NCBI RefSeq assembly: GCF_000011645.1
Contig: NC_006270.3
Span: 1,113,501 to 1,177,500, forward strand
DNA: 64,000 bases
Direction: 5' to 3'
Origin: Bacillus licheniformis DSM 13 = ATCC 14580
GTDB lineage: Bacteria; Bacillota; Bacilli; Bacillales; Bacillaceae
This document shows, piece after piece, positions 1 to 8,395 of the stretch. A model generated the notes under the pieces. That model did not search any database. It saw nothing but the letters and a program-made list of their open reading frames with translations, and was not told where the DNA came from. Position 1 is the first letter of the stretch. The number at the start of each line of letters is the position of its first letter. The position numbers were made by a program, and so were the translations under genes.

Positions 1-230
1 GTTTCATCGGTTTGATGGTTCCTCATATGATCCGGTATCTCATCGGTGCTGACTACCGGGCGGTGATTCCGTATTCGGCATTGCTTGGAGCCGTTCTTTT
101 GCTGTTTGCCGATATTTTGTCCCGCTTTGTCTATTTTCCGTACCAAACGCCTGTCGGAGTTGTCACGGCAATGATTGGGACGCCGTTTTTTATCTATTTG
201 GCGAGAAGACGGAAAAAGGGGGCGGCATAA
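1..230 (+). CDS. FecCD-family siderophore ABC permease, C-terminal part
   Basis: The open frame (codons from base 3) enters from the left edge and ends at the TAA at 228-230, so only about 75 residues are seen. They contain the conserved FecCD element FIGLMVPHM and a final membrane segment ending FFIYLARRRKK. FecCD proteins are the membrane channel of ABC importers for ferric siderophores, heme or vitamin B12. The stop overlaps the ATG of the next permease by one base (TAATG), so the two are translationally coupled and probably form a heterodimeric channel. The binding protein would be expected to the left of the window. The exact substrate cannot be read from this fragment. Confidence 0.85.
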   Translation, partial: FIGLMVPHMIRYLIGADYRAVIPYSALLGAVLLLFADILSRFVYFPYQTPVGVVTAMIGTPFFIYLARRRKKGAA

Positions 231-1258
231 TGAACAATCCGGCAAGAAAGACGAAAAGGCGGCGCGGACAATCGGCGGTTGTTCTCTGTGCGCTATTCGC
301 CTGTTTGTTTGTGCTCATTGTACTCAATTTGGCGATCGGCGATGAAAACATCGGACTGTGGGACGTATTGAAATCGCTGGCAGGACAAGGCGATGCGGGA
401 GTCCGCTTTTTGGTGATGGAATTTCGAATGCCGCGAATCCTCCTCGCTGTGCTTGCCGGAGGGGCGCTTTCGATCGCGGGTGTAGTCGCTCAATTTCTGA
501 TGAAAAATCCGCTGGCCGCCCCTGACACGCTTGGGATTACAGGAGGAGCGGGATTGGGCGCTGTGATCGTTACGGTCTTGTTTTCACAGCAAAGTCCGCT
601 TCTGCTGACAGGCGCCGCCTTTTCAGGAAGCGTTTTAGCTGCGATCCTCGTCTATTTATTGGCTTATCGAAATGGGATCTCTCCTGTGCGGCTGGCTCTT
701 GTCGGGATAGCGGTCAATGCTTTCTGCCATTCGGGCATTCAGCTGTTAATCTCAAGGGGGAGCCCGAATGTCAACAGCGCATTAATTTGGCTGAACGGAA
801 GTCTGTGGGGAAGAGGCTGGCAGGATGTATTGCCTCTTTTCATATGGTGCTGTCTGGTGATTCCTCCGATATGGCTTGCGGCAAAACCGCTCGATATCAT
901 CAAATCAGGGGACGGGATTGCCGTCGGCCTCGGCATCCGGCTTGAAAGAACAAGGTTTCTGCTGCTTGCCGGTGCGGTTTTGCTGACAGCTGCTGCTGTG
1001 ACCGCTGTGGGAACGATCGGTTTTATCGGGCTGATGGCGCCTCATATCGCAAGAAAGCTCGCAGGGGCTGAAACGAAGATCTTGATTCCCGTTGCAGCTC
1101 TCGTCGGCGGCATCGTCCTTTTGATAGCCGATGCCGCCGGAAGAGGTCTTGTTCCGCCGCTTGAAATACCGGCCGGATTGATCGCAGCCGTTATCGGCGG
1201 GCCGTATTTTATCTATTTGCTGCGCCGCGAAGAACATAAAAAAAGACGGCATGCTTGA
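230..1258 (+). CDS. FecCD-family siderophore ABC permease
   Basis: A 342-residue protein with a basic N-terminus (about residues 1-15, KTKRRR) and roughly nine hydrophobic segments, the normal length for FecCD/BtuC permeases. The family signatures are present: FRMPRILLAVLAGGALSIAG near residue 70, NPLAAPDTLGI near 95, and the coupling-helix region GTIGFIGLMAPHIAR near 265. It probably pairs with the preceding permease to import a ferric siderophore; B. subtilis pairs such as YfiZ/YfhA are the nearest type I can name, but I cannot fix the orthologue. The last codons sit inside a bidirectional terminator. No ATPase gene follows. Confidence 0.88.
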   Translation: MNNPARKTKRRRGQSAVVLCALFACLFVLIVLNLAIGDENIGLWDVLKSLAGQGDAGVRFLVMEFRMPRILLAVLAGGALSIAGVVAQFLMKNPLAAPDTLGITGGAGLGAVIVTVLFSQQSPLLLTGAAFSGSVLAAILVYLLAYRNGISPVRLALVGIAVNAFCHSGIQLLISRGSPNVNSALIWLNGSLWGRGWQDVLPLFIWCCLVIPPIWLAAKPLDIIKSGDGIAVGLGIRLERTRFLLLAGAVLLTAAAVTAVGTIGFIGLMAPHIARKLAGAETKILIPVAALVGGIVLLIADAAGRGLVPPLEIPAGLIAAVIGGPYFIYLLRREEHKKRRHA

Positions 1259-1272
1259 TGCCGTCTTTTTTT
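1245..1272. terminator. Bidirectional Rho-independent terminator
   Basis: GACGGCAT (1245-1252) pairs with ATGCCGTC (1258-1265) around a 5-base loop, with A-runs on the left and T-runs on the right. It ends both the permease operon (+) and the convergent yhfR-like gene (-). The stop codon of the permease lies within the hairpin. Confidence 0.9.
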
Positions 1273-1843
1273 AATCTGACAAATGGTGTGAAAGGTTGTA
1301 ATCCTTCACATGCCATTTATTTTCATGAAATTTGATGTTGCTTAGGCAGGCATTGACGAGCTTCGTGTTTTCCAGGTTGATGTCGCCGTTTGAGATTTTT
1401 GACAGAAGCGCGTGTATCGCGGCTCCGTGTGCGACGATCAGCACTTTTTTGTCCGGATACCGCTCACTGACCTTTTGAACGCCGGCCATCAGCCGTTCGG
1501 CAAGCGCTTCTTTTGATTCCTGATTCGGATATTCTTTATCAGGATAGAGCCTCATTCTTTCTTCGAATGGCATTCCTTCTGCATCTCCGTAATTCCTCTC
1601 GATGAAATCCTCCATTTCGATGATTTCAAGTCCGAGGTATTGATTGATGATTTCAGCGGTTTCTTTCGCTCTTCTTAAAGGGCTTGTAATGATGACGTCC
1701 CAGTCGGACCCTTTCAAAAACGCCCCGGTTTCTTTTGCTTGTTTTTTACCGGTTTCATTTAAAGGGATATCTGTTCTTCCCTGCAGTTTTCCTAAAGCAT
1801 TCCAGTCCGTCTCGCCGTGCCGGATCAAACAAATCGCAGTCAT
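1271..1843 (-). CDS. yhfR: Histidine phosphatase (phosphoglycerate mutase-like), YhfR type
   Basis: A 190-residue protein with the histidine phosphatase signature LIRHGETDWN at the N-terminus (catalytic His9) and the second catalytic histidine in VAHGAAIHALL near residue 140. The family uses a phospho-histidine intermediate to dephosphorylate small phospho-compounds; B. stearothermophilus PhoE is a characterised broad-specificity member. In B. subtilis yhfR lies just upstream of hemAT/yhfW, as here, which supports the name. The start is the ATG at 1843 with an upstream AAAGGAGA. The true substrate is unknown. It converges on the iron permease and shares its terminator. Confidence 0.85.
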   Translation of the reverse strand: MTAICLIRHGETDWNALGKLQGRTDIPLNETGKKQAKETGAFLKGSDWDVIITSPLRRAKETAEIINQYLGLEIIEMEDFIERNYGDAEGMPFEERMRLYPDKEYPNQESKEALAERLMAGVQKVSERYPDKKVLIVAHGAAIHALLSKISNGDINLENTKLVNACLSNIKFHENKWHVKDYNLSHHLSD

Positions 1844-2092
1844 GCTAAAAGTCTCCTTTCGAACTTGGGGTGCGCATTTTCGGTGATATGGCCATTATAC
1901 TAAATTTAAAAAACGGAACCACGAAATATGACTGGCACCGAACAACATTTACATGATTTTTTCAAACAGGCTGTGCCGATTCTGCTGTTTTTTCGATCAC
2001 GTCTGCAATCGTTGTCGAGCGTTGCCGTGATGGCTGTGAATATATATCTTTGCTTGCACGGCAGACTTCTCAAAGTATGGATGTGAAAAAAT

Positions 2093-2116
2093 ACACAGGT
2101 CATGATTGACCTGTGT
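2093..2116 (-). terminator. Terminator of hemAT
   Basis: Perfect 10-bp arms ACACAGGTCA / TGACCTGTGT around TGAT. On the minus strand the hairpin is followed by a T-rich tract, just after the hemAT stop. Confidence 0.88.
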
Positions 2117-2127
2117 ACGGTAACGCC

Positions 2128-3420
2128 TCATTTTTTTGTCAGCTCTACGAGAGAATCGACTGAAACTGCGACTTGTGATACGGCGGCATTGACATCTTGA
2201 AGGCCGCTTAAAAACGACTGCAGGTCGCCTTCGATTCGGCCGCTTTGCTCTTTGCTCGTTTTCATATTGGAGACGATATCATCGAATAGGCGATTGATCT
2301 CCGACATCTTGTCTTTGCTTTCGTTCACAAGCTGATTTACATCTGTAATATGCTTCGTGACGATCGAGATTTGAGCGTTTGTGTTATTGACGAGCTCTGA
2401 TACGGTGGAGACGGTTTTTTTCGTATCATCGGACAGCTTTCTGACTTCGTTTGCGACAACTGCGAAACCTTTGCCGTGCTCTCCTGCCCTTGCCGATTCG
2501 ATCGAGGCGTTGAGCGAAAGCAAATTCGTCTGTTCGGCAATGCCTGTTACGATGCCGAATATCTTTTCGATCTGCAGCGCGATTTCTTCCAGCTTTTTAA
2601 TTTCCTGCTCGATTTGCGTCATGCTGCTTCCCATTTGATTCAGCTGCTGTTCCTGTTCCTCAAGCTCCTTTTTTCCGCCGATCGATTTTTGTTCGACAGA
2701 AACGGCTGTCTTCGTTCCGGCTCTTGACGTTTCGGCGATCTCGGAAGATTTGTCGACCAATTCCTGTACGGCGCCCGTCGTTTCGGCAAATATAGCGGCC
2801 AAAGAACCGGAAGTATCTTTAATTTGCCTGTGAAGTTCATTTTTGCTTTCTTCATCAAGTCTGCGGAGTCTCGCGTGTTCGTCTTCAAAGGCCTCCAGGA
2901 CGATCTGCTGTTCGATGTTGAGAATTTTGGTGACGGCTTTGACAGACCGCCTGTATTCCTCATCGGATAAGGCGTTTTCAAAGATCTTCAGCATTGAAAG
3001 AAGGAGATCTTGAAATGCCCCCAGATACCACTTTGGCAACAGTCCGATGCGAAGATGAACGTGGGCGATCCGGATTCTTTTTTCTAAAAAGGCTTCGTCG
3101 ATGACGCCTGAAAACATTTCCTGGATGTGGATCGTCAATGTCTTTTTGAGACGGTCGACCGAGCTGTTGTCATGGATGATCTCCATGAGAGAGCTTTCAT
3201 GCTCAAGATTTTGATAAAATCGGGTGACGATGGTTTCAATATGTTCAGTGACTAAGGGCTTCAGCCTGCTCAGCACCCAAAGATCCTCATCCGTCAAATC
3301 GACCATTGCCAGCTGTTTTTTAAATTCTGCGTGCTGATTGAGCCTGATTCTTTTTGTTTGGTCAGGGCTTTCCCCAGCAAAAAATGATCGTTCTGTCTTT
3401 CTATCCTTTTTGAATAACAC
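2128..3420 (-). CDS. hemAT: Heme-based aerotactic transducer HemAT
   Basis: A 430-residue soluble sensor with two parts. Residues 1-180 form the globin-coupled sensor domain, with the proximal heme histidine in HLRIGLLPKWY (His122 here; His123 in B. subtilis HemAT). Residues 220-430 form a methyl-accepting coiled-coil signalling domain with the highly conserved hairpin tip around TGIAEQTNLLSLNASIESAR. There are no membrane segments, as expected for HemAT. It binds O2 through heme and signals through CheA/CheW to bias swimming toward or away from oxygen. It is monocistronic, with its own terminator downstream and the yhfW gene upstream on the same strand. Length and sequence match the B. subtilis protein closely. 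Confidence 0.96.
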   Translation of the reverse strand: MLFKKDRKTERSFFAGESPDQTKRIRLNQHAEFKKQLAMVDLTDEDLWVLSRLKPLVTEHIETIVTRFYQNLEHESSLMEIIHDNSSVDRLKKTLTIHIQEMFSGVIDEAFLEKRIRIAHVHLRIGLLPKWYLGAFQDLLLSMLKIFENALSDEEYRRSVKAVTKILNIEQQIVLEAFEDEHARLRRLDEESKNELHRQIKDTSGSLAAIFAETTGAVQELVDKSSEIAETSRAGTKTAVSVEQKSIGGKKELEEQEQQLNQMGSSMTQIEQEIKKLEEIALQIEKIFGIVTGIAEQTNLLSLNASIESARAGEHGKGFAVVANEVRKLSDDTKKTVSTVSELVNNTNAQISIVTKHITDVNQLVNESKDKMSEINRLFDDIVSNMKTSKEQSGRIEGDLQSFLSGLQDVNAAVSQVAVSVDSLVELTKK

Positions 3421-3526
3421 GATCGTATCCCCCTGTAATCATTAATGATAAAACTGCCGTTTTTTTGAAATTTCCAGCATTTATCTTTTTATCGGCAATT
3501 TTTCATTACTTTTTAACTTGTACATC

Positions 3527-5056
3527 TCAGCTTTCTGGATCTTTAAGAGGTTCTACGGCAGGGCCCTCAATGACATCGCCGTCGATCGAAAACCTTGAGC
3601 CGTGGCACGGACAGTCCCATGTCTTTTCTCCATCATTCCACTCGACTTCACAGCCCATATGGGTGCATGTTGTGTCAACCAGATGAAGCTCGCCTTTTTC
3701 ATCGCGATAAGCGCCCGCCCGTTTCCCGGCATGCGACACGACCGCGCCTTCTCCGTTGACAAGGTCTTCCGGCTTCCTGATCGGCTGCTCGAGTTTTCCT
3801 TCGGCAAAGTGTTTTGCAACATCCGCGTTGTAGGAAATCGCTTTTTTGATGCTTGGATCCGGGTGGAAACGGGCCGGCTGAAAGACGGCTTGATAAGGAT
3901 TGTCTTCACCCGCGATATGATCTGTCATCAGCTGCGCGGCGAGGGTGCTCGTTGTCATGCCCCATTTCCGATATCCGGTGGCGACGAGAATGCGCTTTTC
4001 TTTCGGATAGATCGGCCCGATATACGGAATTTTGTCAAGCGTGATTAAATCTTGCGCTGACCAGCGGTAAGGGATCGATTCGATGCCGAGCACGCCTTCC
4101 GCAAATGATTCAAGCGCCTGATAATGCTTGATTGTATCTTCTCCCTGGCCGGTTTTGTGGCTTTCACCGCCGACAAGAACCATTTTTTCTCCGTCGATCG
4201 TCACCGAGCGAAGCGAGCGTGAAGGCTGGTCTATACTTAAGTACATGCCGCCTGGATACGGCGTTTTCGGCTTGACGGCGAGCACGTATGACCGGCTCGG
4301 CTCAAGCCTTGCAAAATAGAATCCTTTTTTATCATGAAATGGAAAGTGCGTGCAGCACGTGACATAATCGCTGAAGATTTGATGTCCGCTTCTTGTCAGC
4401 ACTTTTGGCCGGTCGCCTTCTTTGATTTCCTTAGACGCCGTGTTTTCGTATATTTTTCCGCCGGCTTCCCGGACGGCCTCTGCAAGGTATTTCAAATAGT
4501 GCAGCGGATGAAACTGGGCCTGGTTTTTCATGACGAGTCCTGCTTTTACATCAATTGGGACGGGGAGATCTTTGATGAATTCCCTGTCAATCCCGAGCTT
4601 TTGGTATGCTTCATATTCCTTTCTGAGTTTTTGGACCGATTGTTCTTCAGTTGTGTAAATGCACGCGTCCTGTTCTTCAAAATCGCACGGTATCTTTTGC
4701 TCAAGCACGAGGTTTTTGATAAAGGACAGCGCCTTGAGATTTGCTTCATAATACAGCCTCGCATTCGGCATTCCGATATGCCCGATCAGTTCGTCATAGA
4801 TCAGATCGTGCTGCGCGGTGATTTTGGCTGTCGTATAGCCGGTTGTTCCGTCGAGTATCCGGCCGGATTCGATCAAGACGACGCTGTAGCCTTTTTTCGT
4901 CAGCAAATAAGCCGTCGTCAGTCCGGTCATGCCGCCGCCGATGATGGCGACATCTGTTTTGACATCTTCAGACAGTTCCTCGAACGAAGGAAGGTCTGTA
5001 CTGTTTCTCCAATACGATTCAGGCGAGTCCGGCAGTTTTTGTTCTTGATTGCTCAC
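3527..5056 (-). CDS. yhfW: FAD-dependent oxidoreductase fused to a Rieske [2Fe-2S] domain (YhfW)
   Basis: About 509 residues. An N-terminal FAD-binding Rossmann motif (VAIIGGGMTGLTTAYLL) opens a DadA/glycine-oxidase-like domain. Near the C-terminus is a Rieske cluster site: CTHMGC followed by CPCHGSRF, giving the C-x-H...C-x2-H ligands. The fusion is typical of YhfW. The reaction is unknown; the architecture suggests oxidation of an amine or amino-acid-like substrate with electrons passed to the Fe-S centre. I prefer the GTG at 5054-5056, which follows GGAGGG at good spacing, over the ATG at 5077, which would place that Shine-Dalgarno inside the gene. It is divergent from yhxC. Confidence 0.88.
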   Translation of the reverse strand: MSNQEQKLPDSPESYWRNSTDLPSFEELSEDVKTDVAIIGGGMTGLTTAYLLTKKGYSVVLIESGRILDGTTGYTTAKITAQHDLIYDELIGHIGMPNARLYYEANLKALSFIKNLVLEQKIPCDFEEQDACIYTTEEQSVQKLRKEYEAYQKLGIDREFIKDLPVPIDVKAGLVMKNQAQFHPLHYLKYLAEAVREAGGKIYENTASKEIKEGDRPKVLTRSGHQIFSDYVTCCTHFPFHDKKGFYFARLEPSRSYVLAVKPKTPYPGGMYLSIDQPSRSLRSVTIDGEKMVLVGGESHKTGQGEDTIKHYQALESFAEGVLGIESIPYRWSAQDLITLDKIPYIGPIYPKEKRILVATGYRKWGMTTSTLAAQLMTDHIAGEDNPYQAVFQPARFHPDPSIKKAISYNADVAKHFAEGKLEQPIRKPEDLVNGEGAVVSHAGKRAGAYRDEKGELHLVDTTCTHMGCEVEWNDGEKTWDCPCHGSRFSIDGDVIEGPAVEPLKDPES

Positions 5057-5196
5057 AAAGTTCCCTCCATCATGCATCCGTTTTGTTCTTAAATTTTCCC
5101 AATTGAGAAATATTCATGCATGTGAAGCGGCTTGTCATAAAAAAGGGGCGTTTTCATAAAATAGTAAGGTTGAATCGATGTGAAGGAGGAATGGTT

Positions 5197-6054
5197 TTGA
5201 GCAAGCAGCCGAAGAAAGTACTGCCTCCCCAGCACCAAACACAGCGTCCCGGATTGGAGTATTTGATGGATCCCCGGCCCGTTTTCGACCGGCCGAAACG
5301 AGAGCGAAAACTGGCTGGGAAAACCGCGATTATTACGGGAGGAGACAGCGGAATCGGCCGTGCCGTGTCCGTTTTGTTTGCGAAGGAAGGCGCGAACGTT
5401 GTCATCGTTTACTTAAATGAACACCGCGATGCAGAAGAAACAAAGGGGTATGTGGAAAAAGAAGGCGTCGGATGCAAGCTGATTGCAGGGGACATCGGGG
5501 ACGAGGCTTTTTGCAACGATGTGGTGCGCCGGGCAAAGGAAGCATTCCCAACGATCGATATTCTCGTCAATAATGCGGCTGAACAGCATCCGCAAAAGGG
5601 AATCGAAAAAATCACGAGCCATCAGCTGATCCGAACGTTTCAGACGAATATTTTTTCCATGTTTTATTTGACAAAAGCTGTGCTGCCGCATTTGAAAAAA
5701 GGCAGCTCAATCATCAATACGACCTCGATTACGGCTTATGCCGGCAATGAAAGGCTGATCGATTATTCTTCGACGAAAGGAGCGATTACATCATTTACGC
5801 GTTCGCTCGCTTTGTCGCTTGTCGATCAGGGCATTCGTGTGAACGGTGTGGCACCGGGGCCGATTTGGACGCCGCTTATACCGTCGACGTTTACTGAGAG
5901 AGAGGTCGAAATATTCGGTTCAACAACGCCGATGGAACGGCCGGGACAGCCTGCTGAAGTGGCGCCGAGCTATCTGTTTCTAGCCAGCGACGATTCTTCC
6001 TACATGACGGGCCAGGTGCTCCATGTCAACGGCGGAACGATTATTAACGGATAA
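5197..6054 (+). CDS. yhxC: Short-chain dehydrogenase/reductase YhxC
   Basis: A 285-residue classical SDR with the N-terminal extension seen in YhxC/YdaD proteins (LPPQHQTQRPG...YLMDPRP). The cofactor motif TGGDSGIGRA, NNAAEQ and the catalytic Tyr-x3-Lys (YSSTK) are all present. It probably reduces or oxidises an alcohol/aldehyde with NAD(P)H; the substrate is unknown. An in-frame ATG lies far upstream at 5116, but AGGAGG (5184-5189) sits 7 bases before the TTG at 5197, which gives the 285-residue length of the B. subtilis protein, so TTG is chosen. It is divergent from yhfW, the same pairing as in B. subtilis. Confidence 0.9.
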   Translation: MSKQPKKVLPPQHQTQRPGLEYLMDPRPVFDRPKRERKLAGKTAIITGGDSGIGRAVSVLFAKEGANVVIVYLNEHRDAEETKGYVEKEGVGCKLIAGDIGDEAFCNDVVRRAKEAFPTIDILVNNAAEQHPQKGIEKITSHQLIRTFQTNIFSMFYLTKAVLPHLKKGSSIINTTSITAYAGNERLIDYSSTKGAITSFTRSLALSLVDQGIRVNGVAPGPIWTPLIPSTFTEREVEIFGSTTPMERPGQPAEVAPSYLFLASDDSSYMTGQVLHVNGGTIING

Positions 6055-6055
6055 A

Positions 6056-6090
6056 AGGCCGGACTATTTAAAAAGCCGGCTTTTTTCGCA
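6056..6090 (+). terminator. Terminator of yhxC
   Basis: GCCGG and CCGGC arms, extended by G-T and A-T pairs, are followed by TTTTTT directly after the yhxC stop. Confidence 0.75.
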
Positions 6091-6096
6091 TAAGAA

Positions 6097-6118
6097 AGCC
6101 AATCCCTTGGGATTGGCC
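6097..6118 (-). terminator. Terminator of yhzC
   Basis: GGCCAATCCC / GGGATTGGC form a tight hairpin. On the minus strand it lies just past the yhzC stop and is followed by a T-rich run. Confidence 0.75.
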
Positions 6119-6119
6119 G

Positions 6120-6353
6120 TTATGCGTGCTTTTTCAGCGCTGTATATTCTCTTGAAAGCTCAAGGAAAGATTGCTTATCTCCTTTGTCTAATGCTTCATT
6201 AATCTTCTTGCTCAGCGTGTGCAAACGCCGTTTAAAAAGCGATTCATCAAGGACCATTTGAATGTAGATATCCGTGATGGTTACATCAAGTTCTTTCACC
6301 TTTTGGGTATTGCGGGACTTCATGAGCTCAGCGTACGATTTTTTCTCTTTCAT
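6120..6353 (-). CDS. yhzC: Small IDEAL-domain protein YhzC
   Basis: 77 residues, charged and helical, with the stretch KKINEALDKGDKQSFLELSREY, which fits the short IDEAL motif found at the C-termini of several Bacillus regulators including YhzC. The function is not known. The start chosen is the ATG at 6351-6353, preceded by GGGGGAAT; an in-frame ATG further out (6398) adds 15 residues without a ribosome site. It lies between yhxC and comK as in B. subtilis, which supports the assignment. Confidence 0.8.
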   Translation of the reverse strand: MKEKKSYAELMKSRNTQKVKELDVTITDIYIQMVLDESLFKRRLHTLSKKINEALDKGDKQSFLELSREYTALKKHA

Positions 6354-6513
6354 AAAGATTCCCCCTGATGCCTTTTTTATAGTATATGGATTACACAATA
6401 AAAAATCAATAAGTATTTATAATTTTTAGAAAATTATTCGGAGATGCGTGTTTATGAGAATAAAAGTTTGTATATTTGGACAAAGAAACACGGATTTAAT
6501 CGAACAAAACATA

Positions 6514-6539
6514 AAAATGGCATTTTAAAAACATATTTT
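6514..6539 (+). promoter_or_regulatory. Two abutting ComK boxes (K-boxes) upstream of comK
   Basis: Two perfect AAAA-N5-TTTT motifs lie end to end: 6514-6526 (AAAATGGCATTTT) and 6527-6539 (AAAAACATATTTT), about 90 bases before the comK start. ComK binds such AT-boxes as dimers and activates its own gene. The match is seen directly; autoregulation is known for B. subtilis and inferred here. The lack of any gap between the boxes is unusual. Confidence 0.65.
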
Positions 6540-6625
6540 CAAATTAATTGGAAAAAATCCTGTCGTTTTGTAAAGGATAATGTTAGATTAATAGTATAAA
6601 TTTACTAACGATTAGGAGGATCAAA

Positions 6626-7204
6626 ATGAGCACAGAGGATATGACAAAGGATACGTATGAAGTAAACAGTTCGACAATGGCTGTCCTGCCTCTGGGAGAG
6701 GGGGAGAAACCCGCCTCAAAAATACTTGAGACCGACAGGACTTTCCGCGTCAATATGAAGCCGTTTCAAATTATCGAAAGAAGCTGCCGCTATTTCGGAT
6801 CGAGCTATGCGGGAAGAAAAGCGGGCACATATGAAGTCATTAAAGTTTCCCATAAACCGCCGATCATGGTGGATCACTCAAACAACATTTTTCTTTTCCC
6901 CACATTTTCCTCAACTCGTCCTCAGTGCGGGTGGCTTTCCCATGCGCATGTTCACGAGTTTTGCGCGGCAAAGTATGACAACACGTTTGTCACGTTTGTC
7001 AACGGGGAAACGCTGGAGCTGCCCGTATCCATCTCATCTTTCGAAAACCAGGTTTACCGAACGGCATGGCTGAGAACAAAATTTATCGACAGGATTGAAG
7101 GAAACCCCATGCAGAAGAAACAGGAATTTATGCTCTATCCGAAAGAAGACCGGAATCAGCTGATATACGAATTCATCCTCAGGGAGCTGAAAAAGCGCTA
7201 TTGA
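6626..7204 (+). CDS. comK: Competence transcription factor ComK
   Basis: A 192-residue protein, the same length as B. subtilis ComK and strongly similar to it throughout, with the conserved blocks RSCRYFGSSYAGRKAGTYEV, PTFSSTRPQCGW and FENQVYRTAWLRTKF. ComK is the master activator of late competence genes and of its own promoter, binding A/T boxes in the minor groove. The frame is intact, with no insertion or truncation. AGGAGGA precedes the ATG at good spacing. The gene ends 7 bases inside the convergent yhjD gene. K-boxes are visible upstream. In B. subtilis stability is controlled by MecA/ClpCP; this is not visible here. Confidence 0.97.
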   Translation: MSTEDMTKDTYEVNSSTMAVLPLGEGEKPASKILETDRTFRVNMKPFQIIERSCRYFGSSYAGRKAGTYEVIKVSHKPPIMVDHSNNIFLFPTFSSTRPQCGWLSHAHVHEFCAAKYDNTFVTFVNGETLELPVSISSFENQVYRTAWLRTKFIDRIEGNPMQKKQEFMLYPKEDRNQLIYEFILRELKKRY

Positions 7205-7563
7205 TCTGGAGCGGCTTTGAATAAATAGTGCTCAAGAAGCGCGGATACCTGGTTGCGGATGCGGGGATTAAAGTAGTTATGCTCTTCTTCGTAACCCTCA
7301 TATATAAAGGAATACATCGTAAAGGCTTCGTCCCGCGACACTTCATGCACCTTGATTTTCCGGCGGCGCAGTTCATTTTTTACGTCGTACAGGTCGCGCT
7401 GGGCAAGCTTTAACGCCTGTTCGATCAGATGCAGATAGGGGTCTTTCAGCTTAAACGGCCCCTGCTGGATGATTTTCATGTCCCGGTTTAATATGCTGAC
7501 GGTCATCGGGAGGTAAATCGCCTTTTCAATCATATCCCTGGCTTCGGCGGGAATTCTTGTCAT
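7198..7563 (-). CDS. yhjD: YhjD-like protein of unknown function
   Basis: 121 residues, soluble, rich in Arg/Lys/Glu, with no motif I can tie to a reaction. Length and position before yhjE-sipV match B. subtilis YhjD, which is reported as a sporulation-associated protein. The ATG at 7561-7563 follows GAGGAG with 7-base spacing and is preferred over an upstream in-frame ATG at 7578. The 3' end overlaps the convergent end of comK by 7 bases, so transcription of one runs antisense into the other. Confidence 0.7.
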   Translation of the reverse strand: MTRIPAEARDMIEKAIYLPMTVSILNRDMKIIQQGPFKLKDPYLHLIEQALKLAQRDLYDVKNELRRRKIKVHEVSRDEAFTMYSFIYEGYEEEHNYFNPRIRNQVSALLEHYLFKAAPDQ

Positions 7564-7771
7564 GGCTTTTCTCCTCATTTCTTTTTTTGTTCAGGAACAT
7601 TTGTTCTGTTTTTATTTTACACGAAATACGGCCTTTTAATCAAGAACGGGAAAAAATGACTAAAATGATCAGGTTGTTTCAGACTAATACAGAAAACAAC
7701 CGAGACGGATGATTTAAAGTTTTTGATTTAAAGTGTAGAATAGAAGTAGACAACCGCCCTGAGGAGAATCA

Positions 7772-8383
7772 ATGTTGGAGCAATTATTCAGCTATTTTAC
7801 AGAAGAGAATTTAACAGAGTTTTTTCAGAGCTACAGGGCTTTTGGTCCTTTTGTAGCCGTACTGCTGCCGTTTATTGAAGCGCTGCTCCCGTTTTTGCCC
7901 CTGCTCGTGTTTGTTGTTGCCAATGTAAATTCGTTCGGTTTATGGCAGGGGTTTTTGTTGACGTGGGTCGGGGCATCTTTAGGTTCTATAGCGGTTTTTC
8001 TTTTTATCCGCCATTTCGGCCAGCAAAAAGCACTCGGTTTTATCCGCAGGCATCCATCCGTAAAAAAACTGATGATCTGGGTGGAAAAACGGGGCTTCGG
8101 TCCGCTGTTTCTCCTGCTTTGCTTTCCATTCACGCCTTCGGCGGCGGTAAATGTTGTGGCAGGACTTTCGCGAGTCAGCCTGCTGCCTTTTTCATTGGCG
8201 GTGCTTTGCGGCAAGTTCGTGATGATTTTTATGGTGAGCTTTGTCGGCCATGATCTGAAGGCGCTTTTTACCCAGCCTTTGCGGACAGCCGCCGTGATCA
8301 TCGTCATGCTGATCTTATGGTACGCCGGAAAACGGGTTGAACATCGTCTGAACGTGAGATTCAGCCAGAGAGAGAAAGACTAG
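7772..8383 (+). CDS. yhjE: TVP38/TMEM64 (VTT/DedA-like) membrane protein YhjE
   Basis: 203 residues with five or six hydrophobic segments. The VTT-domain features are present: an early PF-IEALLPFLP re-entrant loop near residue 30-45 and the GFGPLFLLLCFPFTPSAAVN segment near 110-130, which carries the family's FP-F-P pattern. VTT proteins of the DedA superfamily include lipid scramblases/flippases; the specific substrate here is unknown. GAGGAG precedes the ATG. It is 12 bases upstream of sipV, so the two are very likely co-transcribed, as in B. subtilis. Confidence 0.85.
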   Translation: MLEQLFSYFTEENLTEFFQSYRAFGPFVAVLLPFIEALLPFLPLLVFVVANVNSFGLWQGFLLTWVGASLGSIAVFLFIRHFGQQKALGFIRRHPSVKKLMIWVEKRGFGPLFLLLCFPFTPSAAVNVVAGLSRVSLLPFSLAVLCGKFVMIFMVSFVGHDLKALFTQPLRTAAVIIVMLILWYAGKRVEHRLNVRFSQREKD

Positions 8384-8395
8384 GGGGACACAGAA

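Noticed and set aside
4334..5092. 252-codon plus-strand frame opposite yhfW
   Set aside because: Antisense of a well-supported Rieske/FAD gene; composition shows no family match.
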